Shown one piece after another: positions 17,762 through 28,000 of a stretch of 64,000 nucleotides of DNA. The translations under genes were made by a program, and so were the position numbers. The notes beneath the pieces are model-generated. The model was not told the DNA's origin. It worked only from the letters and a program-made list of their open reading frames with translations, and made no database searches. Source of the stretch: Lysobacter solisilvae (GTDB lineage Bacteria; Pseudomonadota; Gammaproteobacteria; Xanthomonadales; Xanthomonadaceae); assembly GCF_016613535.2 (NCBI RefSeq), contig NZ_CP071518.1, forward strand, positions 2,914,001 through 2,978,000, in the 5' to 3' direction. Positions within the stretch are counted from its first letter, which is position 1, and each line of letters opens with the position of its first letter.

Positions 17762-19618
17762 ATGGTCGTTGCTGCGCGTGAAATTCCCGATTCCAACCTG
17801 AGCTCGATCTCGAGCGCCCACCCGGACGCCGCCACCAACTGGGTGGACCTGCTGCTGGATCGTTCCGTGCACCGGCAGCATTCGCCGGTCTATACGTTCC
17901 TCGAGAATGGAGAGGACGCCGCGGAGACGATCAACTACGGCGAATTCTGCGATCGCGTCCTGGCCCTGGCGGCGCGGCTGCGCCTGCACTGCGCTCCGCG
18001 CGACCGCGTGCTGCTGCTGTATCCGCCGTGCATCGACTACATGGTGGGCTTCTTCGCATGCCTGTGCGCGGATCTCGTCGCGGTCCCGCTGTTCCCGCCA
18101 CGCAGCGCCAAACACAACCTTCGGATCGAAGCGATCGCACGCGACTGCCGGCCGCAGGTCGCGCTCTATTCCTCGCGCCGCCAGGCGCACCGCCACGCTG
18201 CCATCGCCGAGCAGCCCGCGTTGGCCGCGATGCAGTTCATCTGCAGCGACGACGTCGCGCTCGGCGAAGCGGCGCAATGGGCCCACCCCGGTGTGGGGGC
18301 GGATGCGATCGCGTTCCTGCAATACACGTCGGGCTCCACTGGCCTGCCCAAGGGCGTGATGGTCAGCCACGCCAACCTGCTGCACAACCAGCGCATGCTG
18401 CAGGCGAGCTACCAGACCAGCCAGGACACCGCGCTGGTGAGCTGGCTGCCGATCTACCACGACATGGGGCTGATCGCGAAGATGCTGGCCTCGGTCTGGC
18501 TGGGGAGCCACGCCGTCTTCATGACGCCGGCCGTTTTCCTGCAGCGCCCGTTCCGCTGGCTGCAGGCCATCAGCCGGTATCGCGGCTATCTCAGTGGTGG
18601 CCCCAATTTTGCGTTCGACCTGTGCGTGGACAAGGTCACTGAAGCGCAACGGGAAGAACTCGATCTTTCCAGTTGGAAAGTGGCCTTCAGCGGCGCCGAA
18701 CCGATCCGCCTCGGATCGCTGGAACGGTTCGCCAGAGCCTTCGCCCCCTGCGGCTTCGAGCGCCGGGCCCTGATGCCCTGCTATGGCCTGGCCGAGGGCA
18801 CCCTCATGGTGTCGGGTGGCACGGCGGGACAGCCGCTGATAAGCAAATATGTCGACAAGGCCGAACTCACCCATCGACGCATCGCCGATGCCGCCGGCCG
18901 GGCCGGTCAGCCCATCGTGGCCTGCGGTCACACGCATGCAGACCTGGGTCAGGACGTGCGGATCGTGGACGAGGTGTCGCACCGGACCTGCGAGGCAGGC
19001 ACGGTCGGCGAGGTCTGGGTAAAAGGGCCCAGTGTCGCGCAGGGCTATTGGGGGCGCGTCGAACAGAGCCTGGAAGTCTTCGATGCGCATGTCGCCGAGT
19101 CGGGAGAGGGCGGCTTCATGCGCACCGGCGACCTGGGTTTCATCGCTGACGGACAGCTGTACATCACGGGCCGGATCAAGGACGTGATCATCGTCCGCGG
19201 CTCCAATCACTATCCGCAGGACCTGGAAGCCACGGTCGAATCGACGGATCCCGCGATCAACGCCGCTGGCGTGGCCGCATTTGGATTCCGCGACGAATGC
19301 AGCGACGAAGAGCGCGTATGCATCGTCGCCGAGATCGCCCGCACCAGCCTGCGCAAGGTCGACATGCCGGCGCTGGTCCAGGCCATCCGGCGCAGGGTCC
19401 TGGAGACGCACGAGATCGTGGTCAGCGATGTGGTGCTGATCCGTCCGAGCAGCCTGCCCAAATCCAGCAGCGGCAAGGTGCAGCGCAGCCTCTGCCGTGA
19501 ACTGTACCTGGCCAACGAGCTTGCCCTCGCTTACGGGCAGGCGCCAGGCGACGAGTCGATGCCGAGGTATGCGCCGGCACCGGCTGCCGCGCGCGTCGCC
19601 GTGGCGGAGAACGGTTAG
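17762..19618 (+). CDS. Fatty acyl-AMP ligase (FAAL) starting the polyketide-peptide line
   Basis: 618 residues from the ATG at 17762, chosen over a GTG nine bases earlier because AAGGAG is correctly spaced. Adenylate-forming enzyme: P-loop YTSGSTGLPKGVMVSHANLL near residue 188, SWLPIYHDMGLIAKML near 227, PCYGLAEGTLMVSGG near 339 and the C-terminal GRIKDVIIVRGSNHYPQDLE. These last blocks are the FAAL form, which makes an acyl-adenylate and passes it to an acyl carrier protein rather than CoA. No carrier domain is fused; the free carrier gene follows 45 bases later. It is expected to load a fatty acid onto that carrier for the synthase downstream. The chain length cannot be read from sequence. 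Confidence 0.93.
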   Translation: MVVAAREIPDSNLSSISSAHPDAATNWVDLLLDRSVHRQHSPVYTFLENGEDAAETINYGEFCDRVLALAARLRLHCAPRDRVLLLYPPCIDYMVGFFACLCADLVAVPLFPPRSAKHNLRIEAIARDCRPQVALYSSRRQAHRHAAIAEQPALAAMQFICSDDVALGEAAQWAHPGVGADAIAFLQYTSGSTGLPKGVMVSHANLLHNQRMLQASYQTSQDTALVSWLPIYHDMGLIAKMLASVWLGSHAVFMTPAVFLQRPFRWLQAISRYRGYLSGGPNFAFDLCVDKVTEAQREELDLSSWKVAFSGAEPIRLGSLERFARAFAPCGFERRALMPCYGLAEGTLMVSGGTAGQPLISKYVDKAELTHRRIADAAGRAGQPIVACGHTHADLGQDVRIVDEVSHRTCEAGTVGEVWVKGPSVAQGYWGRVEQSLEVFDAHVAESGEGGFMRTGDLGFIADGQLYITGRIKDVIIVRGSNHYPQDLEATVESTDPAINAAGVAAFGFRDECSDEERVCIVAEIARTSLRKVDMPALVQAIRRRVLETHEIVVSDVVLIRPSSLPKSSSGKVQRSLCRELYLANELALAYGQAPGDESMPRYAPAPAAARVAVAENG

Positions 19619-19663
19619 CCCGCCGCCTGTAGCCCAGCGTCCCCCACAACAAGGAATTCAAGG

Positions 19664-19963
19664 ATGGATGGAACACTTTCTCCGCCCGTCGCGGAGGCTG
19701 TTACGCGAGCGTGGGAGTCGATCGCCGGAATCGAGCGCTGGATCTGCGCGCACATCGCCCGCGCGACCCGGATGCCGGAGTCGGACATCGAGGTCGGACA
19801 GCCGTTTTCCCACTACGCGCTGGATTCGGTTGCCACGGTGGAACTCACGGCGGACCTGGAGGACTGGCTCGAACTGCGCCTGCCGCCGACCCTGCTGTGG
19901 GACTACCCGACCGTCGCGGCGCTCGCGCGCCACCTGCATGGACTCAAGGCACACACGCAATGA
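19664..19963 (+). CDS. Free-standing acyl carrier protein
   Basis: 99 residues. The phosphopantetheine site is Ser55 in HYALDSVATVELTADLEDWL, and WDYPTVAALARHLHGL near the end is the usual helix IV block of polyketide-type carriers. It should receive the acyl chain from the FAAL and present it to the ketosynthase of the next protein. Its stop overlaps the next start (ATGA at 19960), so it is translationally coupled to the synthase. The start has AAGGA upstream at 19651-19655. Confidence 0.92.
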   Translation: MDGTLSPPVAEAVTRAWESIAGIERWICAHIARATRMPESDIEVGQPFSHYALDSVATVELTADLEDWLELRLPPTLLWDYPTVAALARHLHGLKAHTQ

Positions 19964-22900
19964 AGAGAGCGACCATCGAGCCGATCGCGATCGTGGGCAT
20001 GGCCTGCCGCTTTCCGGGCGCCGCGTCCCTGGCGGAGTTCTGGCAACTTCTGAGTGAAGGGCGTGACGGTGTCGGCGTGGTGCCTGGCAGCCGCTGGAAT
20101 GCGGACGCGGTCTATGACGCCGATCCGAAGGCCCAGGGCAAGACCAATACCCGGCACGGCGGCTTCATCGCCGATATCGACCAGTTCGATGCGGCCTTCT
20201 TCGGCATCACGCCCCGCGAGGCCGGCCAGATGGACCCGCAGCAGCGCATCCTGCTGGAGCTGGCCTGGGAAGCGCTGGAAGACGGCGGCATCGCACCGGC
20301 CACCCTCGCCGGAACCGACGCGTCGGTGTTCGTCGGCGCCATGACGAACGACTACTTCCGGCACCAGGTAGGGGGCGAGTTCCAGCGGATCGACGTGCAC
20401 ACCGGCTCCGGCGGCGGGATGTGCATGCTCGCCAACCGGCTCTCGTACCACTTCGACCTGCGCGGGCCGAGCGCGACCGTCGATACGGCGTGCTCGTCGT
20501 CGCTGGTGGCGGTGTTCCAGGCCTGTCAGAGCCTGTGGACCGGGCAGTCGCGCCTGGCGCTAGCCGCGGGTGTGAACGTGATGCTCGATCCGGCCATCAA
20601 CGTGTTCTATACCAAGGCGGGCCTGTCCGCGCCGGACGCGCGTTGCAAGACATTCTCCGCCGCTGCTGATGGTATCGGCCGAGCGGAGGGCGCCGCGGTC
20701 GTGGTGCTGAAGCCACTGAAGGATGCCTTGGCCGACCGCGACCCGATCTACGCGATGATCCGCGGCGGCGCGGTCAACCACGATGGACGCAGCAACGGCC
20801 TGACGCAGCCGAACCGCTGGGCGCAGGAACAACTGCTGCGGCAGGCGTTCCAGCACGCGCGCGTCGATCCGCGTGAACTCCAGTACGTGGAGCTGCACGG
20901 GACGGGCACCCTGATTGGTGACCCGATCGAGGCGAACGCGCTGGGTACCGTGCTGAGCGACAACGGCGAGCGCGACGCGTGCCTGGTGGGTTCGGTCAAG
21001 ACCAACTTCGGCCACCTCGAAGCCGCTGCCGGCATAGCGGGGCTGATCAAGGTCGCGCTGGGAATTGCCGAAGGCGCGGTCCCACCGAGTCTGTGGTTCG
21101 ACGAGCCCAACCCGCATATCGACTTCGATGCATTGCCGCTCCGGGTCAACACCCGCCTTTCGCCATGGGAAGCCATCGACAGCAGGCGCGTGGCAGGGGT
21201 GAGTTCTTTCGGGCTCGGCGGCTCGAACGCGCATCTGGTGCTGCAGTCGGCACCTGCGCCGCGCGCGCCTGCGCGTCGCAGCCGGGCAACCGGACTGCAG
21301 TGCCTGCTCCTGAGTGCGCGTTCGCCAGCCGCGCTGCGCGCGAAGGCGAAGGCCGTCATGCGTTGGCTGCAGGACCACCCTGACGCCCCAATGCCGGCTG
21401 TCTGCGCGACCAGCCTTCGGCGGACAGGCATCCATGAGCACCGGCTCGCGCTGCTGGGCGACGATGCGGCGTCGATGATCGACGCGCTGAGCGCAGCTGG
21501 CATGGACCGGGTGCACCCGCGTGTCCTGCAGGACCGATACCGGCCCTCGCAACATGCGCTGGTACTGGCCGTGCCGGAGCTGGCGGTCGTCGACTGGAAC
21601 GTGCTGTCCGGTGTCGCGGCGCTGCCGAAGGCACGGGAAGCGTGGACAGCGTGCCGCAACGTGTTTGGCCGCCGGAAGACGGCGTTGCCGGCAGTGGATG
21701 CGCTGGACGCGAACGTGCGGGTCACCATCAATGACCGTGCCTTCAGGGCCTGGCACTTCTCCGCCCAGTACGCGCTCGCTCGCCAGATGCTGGAGGGCGC
21801 GCAGCAACTGGAGGGCGTGTTCGCCGACGGACTGGGCCAGCTGGCCGTGCTCTGTGCGGCCGGTGCCATCGAGTTGACGGAGATTCCGGACCTCCTCGAC
21901 GCTGAAAGCCCGTCGTTGGAGCTCGATGCCAGCTTCGCCTATCCGATGCGGTGCGAGTTTTCCTCCGGCTGCGACCCGCGCGGGATCGCTCTGGACCATC
22001 GCGGCGATGGCGCATCCTGGCAGCTGAGATTGGGGCGCTCATCGCTGTGTGGCGCCGATGTTGTCGTGCTCGGGCCTCTCCCGGCGTTCGCCGCGGAGGG
22101 TGAAGCACAGTTCCACCCCCAGCCGTCGGGCGATGGCTGGGTTCGGGTTTTCGCGCAGCTGGCCATGCGCCATGCGCTCGTCTGGCGTGCCTGGGCCGAA
22201 GATGAGGGCTTCGTCCGGCTACCGTCGTATCCCTGGCAGCGGGAGTCGTACTGGTTGGCCCCGATGGACGCTTCACCGGCTGGCGCGACCCCCGCGCGGC
22301 CGGCGCCTGATCAGGGAGACTCGCTGCTGGGCGCGCGACTCGACGCGCCGTCGCCCGCCTGGACGCGCACGCTCACGCCAACGAAGCTTGCGTACCTGCG
22401 CGACCACCAGGTGCAGGGTGCGCTGATCCTGCCCGGCGCCGGTTATGTCGAACTCGGCCTGGCGGTGCACGCCGCCGTGCGCGGCACGCTGCCCGCATCG
22501 CTCGCCGGATTGGAATTCCACAGCGCGCTGGTGATTGACCCAGCCTCGCCGCCGGCGATGCACGTCTCGCTGGACGAGGCCGCGGGCACGTACTGCGTGC
22601 ACAGCCGCCAGTCCGCCGGTTGGGAGGTCCATGCACGTGGCCATCTCGCATCGGAAGCCGATGCGCCGGTGCGCATCGATCTGCCTGCGCTTCGCGACCT
22701 GCACTCCCGGCATGTTGACGCACAGGCGCATTACGCCGACATGGCGGAGCGCGGGTTCGGTTACGGGCCGGCGTTCCAGGGCATGCGCGAACTGTGGCTG
22801 TCGGCGGACGGTGAGCGAGCACTGGCGCACATCGAACGCCCCGGCGTGCTGGGGCCTGTGGGTGAAGACGATCGCCTGCATCCGGCCCTGTTCGACGCAT

Positions 22901-25089
22901 CCCTGCAGTCGATGCTGGCGACACTCACCGCACGCGGGGACCGCGAGCTCTACATCCCGACGGGGATCGAGCAGCTCAGCTTCTACCGCCCGGCTCCTGC
23001 CAGCTTCTGGTGCCACGGTGGACTCCGGCAGGCAGGGCAGGGACGTATCGAAGGCGACATCGTCCTCTTCGACGATACCGGTGAAGTGATTGCACTGGCC
23101 CGGGGCGTGAGGGCGCAGGCCCTCACGCGGGGCAACCGATCCGACGTCCCGCGAGCCGATGACGTGTTCCTTGAGTGGGATTGGCAGCCGCAGTCGGCAG
23201 CGACCGGAAGCGTCGGAGGAAACTGGATTGTCATGGGCCCTCCTGCGCGGGTGCCTGCACTGGCCGAGGCGCTGTTCCCTGCGGGAGCCGATGGCGTCGT
23301 GCGCGTGGAGTTGGCTGACAGTTACAGCAGGAGCGGGACGTCGGCTTTCAGCGTGGCGCGGAACAGTCCCGCAGACATTGAAGCCGTATTGCAGGCTCTT
23401 GATGGTGATTCGTTCGCTGGTCTGGTCTATGTCGCCGAGGAGGCTGGCGGCGCGCAGGTGGGCGGGGCATCCCTGGTTCCCGTCGCCCAACACGAATCGC
23501 TGCTGGCGCTGATCCGGGGGCTGGCGCACCGCGGCCGCGCGTGCCGCCTTGTCGTGGCGACACAGGGGCTGCTCGCCGTCGACGCCGTGGACGCGGGCGC
23601 TGCCCAAGCCATGGGCAGTTGTGGCCATGCGCCGATGGTGGGCCTGCTGCGGGTGGCGACGAACGAGTACCCGCAACTCAAGCTGCGACTGGTCGACGCT
23701 GCTCCGGACGTGACGCAGCCCGCTCTGGCACAGGAAATCCTCAGTGATTCGCCCGAAGACGAAGTGGCACTGCGTGCGGCCGGCCGTTTCATACCGCGTT
23801 TGCGTGGCCTGCCATCGAGCGCGCTGGCGGCGCGGGCCGGGGCAATCGTCCGCAAGGACGGTACCTACCTGATCACCGGCGGCTACGGCGGTTTCGGTCT
23901 GGAACTGGCGAACTGGCTGGCGCGGGAAGGGGCGACCAATCTCGTGCTCGTCGGCCGAAGCGGCGCGGTCACGCCCGCGGCGCTGCAGTGTCTCCGGGAT
24001 CTGCGCGCCCAGGGAGTGTCCGTGCTCGAGGCACGTGCCGATGTGGCTGATGAGGCGCAGATGGCCGAACTGCTGCGAAACCTGCGCCGTGACCTGCCGC
24101 CTTTGAGGGGCGTCTTCCACGCAGCCGCCGTGCTCGACGACGCGCCGCTGGATCAATTGCGGCCTGATCAGATTGCGCGCGCGATGGAAGCCAAGGCTCG
24201 CGGGGCTTGGCATCTGCACCGGATGACGCAGTCCGATGAGCTGGACCATTTCGTCCTGTTCTCCTCCATCGCATCGCTGCTGGGAGGTGCAGGGCAGGGG
24301 TCGTATGCCATGGCCTGCGCCTATCTCGACGCGCTGGCGCGCTACCGCCGCCTGCGCGGCCAACCGGGCCTGTCACTCAACTGGGGTGCGCTGGCCAACG
24401 TGGGCATGGCCACGCGCTTCGGCGATGTGGGGCGCTACCTCGGCGGCACGGGTGTCTTGATGTTCGACCCTGCCGAAGCCATGCACCTCATGGCGTCCGC
24501 GCTGAGGTGGCCGCGGGCCGAACTCGGCGTGGCACGCATGGACTGGGCGCAATGGGCGCGCAGCTATCCCGCGTGGGCCGCTTCACCGAAGTACGCCGGG
24601 CTGGTGGCCGGCCTGCCGCCCCAGGACGCGTCGATGACCGCGGTGCGCGCGGACCTGCTCGCGCTTGCCGGGCCGGCCCGCACTAAGCACATCGTCGAGG
24701 CCCTGGCCACGCTGCTGGCCCAGGTGATGGAGGCTGAGGCCAGCGACATCGATCGCGGCGTGCCGCTGCCGAGCCTGGGTCTGGATTCGCTCATGGCGAT
24801 GGACGTTGTGGTCGGCATCGAGGACAGCTTCGGGCTGAAGGTTCCCATGCTGATGCTGATGAAGGGCACCAGCCTGAACCAGCTGGCCGAACACGTCAGC
24901 AGCAGCCTGGAGGACGCCACAGACGCCGACACGGTCGCCGCCGCTCCATCCGGCCTCGTACTCGACCAGCTGCCTGAAACCCTGGACCTCGACGAGGCCG
25001 AGCGCCTGATCGCCCGGCTCGGGGAACTGGCTGACAACGACGTGGAGCGGCTGCTCCAGCAGATCATGCATGCAGAGGAATCCCGATGA
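19960..25089 (+). CDS. Type I polyketide synthase, KS-(inactive AT)-DH-KR-ACP
   Basis: 1709 residues. KS, about 8-430: DTACSSSL with Cys178, HGTGTLIGDPIEANAL, KTNFGHLEAAAGIAGL. About 445-760 is a recognisable KS-AT linker and AT remnant: the serine motif GHSLGE has become ADGLGQ (Gly624 where Ser belongs), the GQGSQ block is missing and the region is short before LPSYPWQRESYWL. DH, about 795-1060: DHQVQGALILPGAGY with His816, LHPALFDASLQSM. KR, about 1300-1480: GGYGGFG, LDD (B type), Tyr1449, but Cys1453 where Asn is usual. ACP, Ser1610. A roughly 50-residue tail may dock the next protein. It should add one malonate-derived unit and leave an alpha,beta-double bond, with malonyl supplied in trans. 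ATGA overlap with the NRPS. Confidence 0.93.
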   Translation: MKRATIEPIAIVGMACRFPGAASLAEFWQLLSEGRDGVGVVPGSRWNADAVYDADPKAQGKTNTRHGGFIADIDQFDAAFFGITPREAGQMDPQQRILLELAWEALEDGGIAPATLAGTDASVFVGAMTNDYFRHQVGGEFQRIDVHTGSGGGMCMLANRLSYHFDLRGPSATVDTACSSSLVAVFQACQSLWTGQSRLALAAGVNVMLDPAINVFYTKAGLSAPDARCKTFSAAADGIGRAEGAAVVVLKPLKDALADRDPIYAMIRGGAVNHDGRSNGLTQPNRWAQEQLLRQAFQHARVDPRELQYVELHGTGTLIGDPIEANALGTVLSDNGERDACLVGSVKTNFGHLEAAAGIAGLIKVALGIAEGAVPPSLWFDEPNPHIDFDALPLRVNTRLSPWEAIDSRRVAGVSSFGLGGSNAHLVLQSAPAPRAPARRSRATGLQCLLLSARSPAALRAKAKAVMRWLQDHPDAPMPAVCATSLRRTGIHEHRLALLGDDAASMIDALSAAGMDRVHPRVLQDRYRPSQHALVLAVPELAVVDWNVLSGVAALPKAREAWTACRNVFGRRKTALPAVDALDANVRVTINDRAFRAWHFSAQYALARQMLEGAQQLEGVFADGLGQLAVLCAAGAIELTEIPDLLDAESPSLELDASFAYPMRCEFSSGCDPRGIALDHRGDGASWQLRLGRSSLCGADVVVLGPLPAFAAEGEAQFHPQPSGDGWVRVFAQLAMRHALVWRAWAEDEGFVRLPSYPWQRESYWLAPMDASPAGATPARPAPDQGDSLLGARLDAPSPAWTRTLTPTKLAYLRDHQVQGALILPGAGYVELGLAVHAAVRGTLPASLAGLEFHSALVIDPASPPAMHVSLDEAAGTYCVHSRQSAGWEVHARGHLASEADAPVRIDLPALRDLHSRHVDAQAHYADMAERGFGYGPAFQGMRELWLSADGERALAHIERPGVLGPVGEDDRLHPALFDASLQSMLATLTARGDRELYIPTGIEQLSFYRPAPASFWCHGGLRQAGQGRIEGDIVLFDDTGEVIALARGVRAQALTRGNRSDVPRADDVFLEWDWQPQSAATGSVGGNWIVMGPPARVPALAEALFPAGADGVVRVELADSYSRSGTSAFSVARNSPADIEAVLQALDGDSFAGLVYVAEEAGGAQVGGASLVPVAQHESLLALIRGLAHRGRACRLVVATQGLLAVDAVDAGAAQAMGSCGHAPMVGLLRVATNEYPQLKLRLVDAAPDVTQPALAQEILSDSPEDEVALRAAGRFIPRLRGLPSSALAARAGAIVRKDGTYLITGGYGGFGLELANWLAREGATNLVLVGRSGAVTPAALQCLRDLRAQGVSVLEARADVADEAQMAELLRNLRRDLPPLRGVFHAAAVLDDAPLDQLRPDQIARAMEAKARGAWHLHRMTQSDELDHFVLFSSIASLLGGAGQGSYAMACAYLDALARYRRLRGQPGLSLNWGALANVGMATRFGDVGRYLGGTGVLMFDPAEAMHLMASALRWPRAELGVARMDWAQWARSYPAWAASPKYAGLVAGLPPQDASMTAVRADLLALAGPARTKHIVEALATLLAQVMEAEASDIDRGVPLPSLGLDSLMAMDVVVGIEDSFGLKVPMLMLMKGTSLNQLAEHVSSSLEDATDADTVAAAPSGLVLDQLPETLDLDEAERLIARLGELADNDVERLLQQIMHAEESR

Positions 25090-28000
25090 ACCCGGTAGTC
25101 GAATCCCAGGACACACCCCGCACCGATGGCCTCACTGATCGCCGCGCACTCCTGGCCGAGGCATTGCGCAGGAAGGCACGCCAGCACACCGTACTCTGCC
25201 CGCTGTCGCATGGGCAGAAGGCCTTGTGGTTCTTGCATCGCAGCGCGCCGGACAGCTGCGCGTACCACGTGTCCTTCAGTGCGCGCATCCGTTCCGTCCT
25301 GGATATCCAGGCCTTGCGACGCGCGTGCCAGGCGCTGGTCGATCGTCACGCCGCTCTTCGCGCCGTGTTCCACCTGCGCGACGGGGAACCCGTCCAGGAG
25401 ATCGCTGGCGATCGCGAGGTGCTGTTCCGGGTGAGCGACTGCTTCGGCCGCAACGGCAACGAACTGCACGACCGCGTGCAGGCCGCCTACCGTGAGCCCT
25501 TCGACCTCGAGCGGCAGCCGCCGTTCCGTGTCGACCTGTTCCGCTGCGACGCGCAGGAGCACGTGCTGCTCATCACGGTCCATCACATTGCCTACGACGC
25601 CTGGTCGCTCTGGCTCAATCTGGACGAGCTTGGCCAGTTGTACGCGGCGGAGATTGCCGGGCGGGCGCCTGCGCTGCCCGTGCTCGAATGTTCGTATCGT
25701 GACCACATCAATCGGCAGGCGCAGATGCTGGCCGGCCCGGAAGGCCAGAAGCTCTGGCGGTTCTGGCAGTCGGAACTGGCCGGCGAGCTTCCCACGCTGG
25801 TGCTGAACACCGATCGTCCCCGTCCTGCCGTGCAGACCTATGCGGGTGCGTCTCTGCGCTTCGCGATGGGCCCGTCGCGGTCGGCGCGCGTGCGCAAGCT
25901 GGCGCAGAGCTGCGGAGTCACGCCCTTCGTGCTGCTGCTGGCGGCCTTCCAGGTCCTCTTGCACCGCTACTCGGGCCAGGACGAGATCATCGTCGGTTCT
26001 CCGACCACCGGGCGGGGGGATCCGCAGATGGCCGCGGTTGCCGGCTACTTCGTCAATCCCGTGGTGCTGCGCGCGAATCTGGCCGACAACCCCGCCTTCA
26101 ACGACTTTCTCGAACGCGTGGCGCATACCGCAATCAGCGCGATGCAGCACCAGGACTTTCCGTTTCCGCTGCTGGTCGAACGCCTGCAGCCGCGACGGGA
26201 TCCGGCGTTTGCGCCCCTTTTCCAGGTGTCCTTCGTCTACCAGAAGCCGCAGCGGTCCAGCGGCGCGATCGACTGGCTGGGATGGACCAGCCAGCCCGGT
26301 AGCCGCGTGTGCTGGGGCGGACTGGAGATCGAGTTCTTCGACCTGCCGCAGCAGGAGGGCCAGTTCGATCTCGAGCTGGAAGTGCTCGATGCGGGCGAGG
26401 AGCTGCATGCCTCGTTCAAGTACAACACCGACCTGTTCGACGTCCAGTCGCTGATGCGGATGGAGTCCTGCCTGCTGGCGCTGCTGGACGGCATCTGCGA
26501 CGACCCGGCCCGACCCGTGCGGCAGCTGCCGCTGATGCCCGCCGATGCGATGGCGGCACTGGGGAACCTGCTTCCGCGAGTGCCGAGCAGACCTGGCGAC
26601 GCCCGGTGCCTGCATCGCATCTTCGAAGAGCAGGTATTGGCCACGCCGGATGCCGTCGCCATCACCGACGGCGACAGGCAGGTGACGTACGGCGAACTCA
26701 ACGTGCATGCCAACCGCCTGGCGCATTACCTGATCGGGCAGGGCGTCGGACCCGGGACGCGCGTGGGACTGTGCCTGGAGCGATCCTGGCGCATGCTCGC
26801 CGCGATGCTCGCGACCGTGAAGGCGGGCGGCGCATACGTGCCGATCGCACCTGAGGCACCGCAGGAGCGCAACGTCTTCATCCTGCAGGACAGCCAGGCC
26901 ACCATCCTGCTGACCGAAAGCGCCGTCGGTACGGCCCTGGCGCAGGGTTGTGCCCAGGTGCTCTACCTGGATCGCGAGTCGGAGCAGCTCGCCGGCCAGT
27001 CCAGCATCAATCCGGACCTGGACATCACTGTCGAGGACCTGTTGTACGTGATCTACACCTCGGGTTCGACCGGCAAACCCAAGGGCGCGCTGGTCACCCA
27101 CTTCAACGTCGCCCGGCTGTTTACCGCGACCGACGCCTGGTTCCGGTTCGACGGCAACGACGTCTGGACGGTTTTCCACTCTTTCGCCTTCGACTTCTCG
27201 GTGTGGGAGATCTGGGGCGCGCTGCTCCATGGTGGCCGCATGGTGATCGTGCCGTACCTGGTGTCCCGCGCACCGGAGGAATTCGTGGCACTGATGAATG
27301 CGCAGGGGGTAACGGTACTGAACCAGACCCCGTCGGCATTCCGCCAGTTCATGGAAGCAGAGCAGCGTGTCCCGCTCATCGCGGGCTCGCCGCTGCGATG
27401 CGTGGTCTTCGGCGGAGAGGCGCTGGACCTGCGCATGCTGTCCGCGTGGTACGCGCGACACGACGAGGCCCACCCGCGCCTGGTCAACATGTACGGCATC
27501 ACCGAAACGACGGTGCACGTCACCTATCGCCCCCTGGGACGGGCGGACGTGGATTCCGGCAGGAGCGTGATCGGCGAGCCGATCCCCGACCTCCACGTGC
27601 ACGTGTTCGACGAGGCCCTGCAGCCTGTGCCCGAAGGCGTGCCTGGCGAAATGTTCGTGGCCGGCGACGGGCTGTGTCGCGGCTACCTCGACCGGCCGGA
27701 ACTGACGGCGCAGCGCTTCCTGACGCGCAGGCGCTCCGATGGCGGCCAGATGCGCCTGTACCGCACCGGCGACCTGGCCCGGCGCATGCCGGGTGGGGAC
27801 ATCGAATACCTTGGCCGGGTTGATGACCAGGTCAAGATCCGCGGCTTCCGCATCGAGCTGGGCGAGATCGAGGCTGCGCTGTCGTCGCATCCGGAAGTGG
27901 CGGCATGCGTGGTGGTCGTCCGCGAAGACGATGGCGACAAGCGCCTCGTGGGCTATGTGGTGGGGCCGGCGAGTGCCAGCAGCGCGCCCTCGACTCCCGG

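Noticed and set aside
19711..19959. N-terminal extension of the PKS frame over the carrier protein gene
   Set aside because: It is in the wrong frame for the clearly recognisable acyl carrier protein; the ATGA overlap at 19960 is the natural start.
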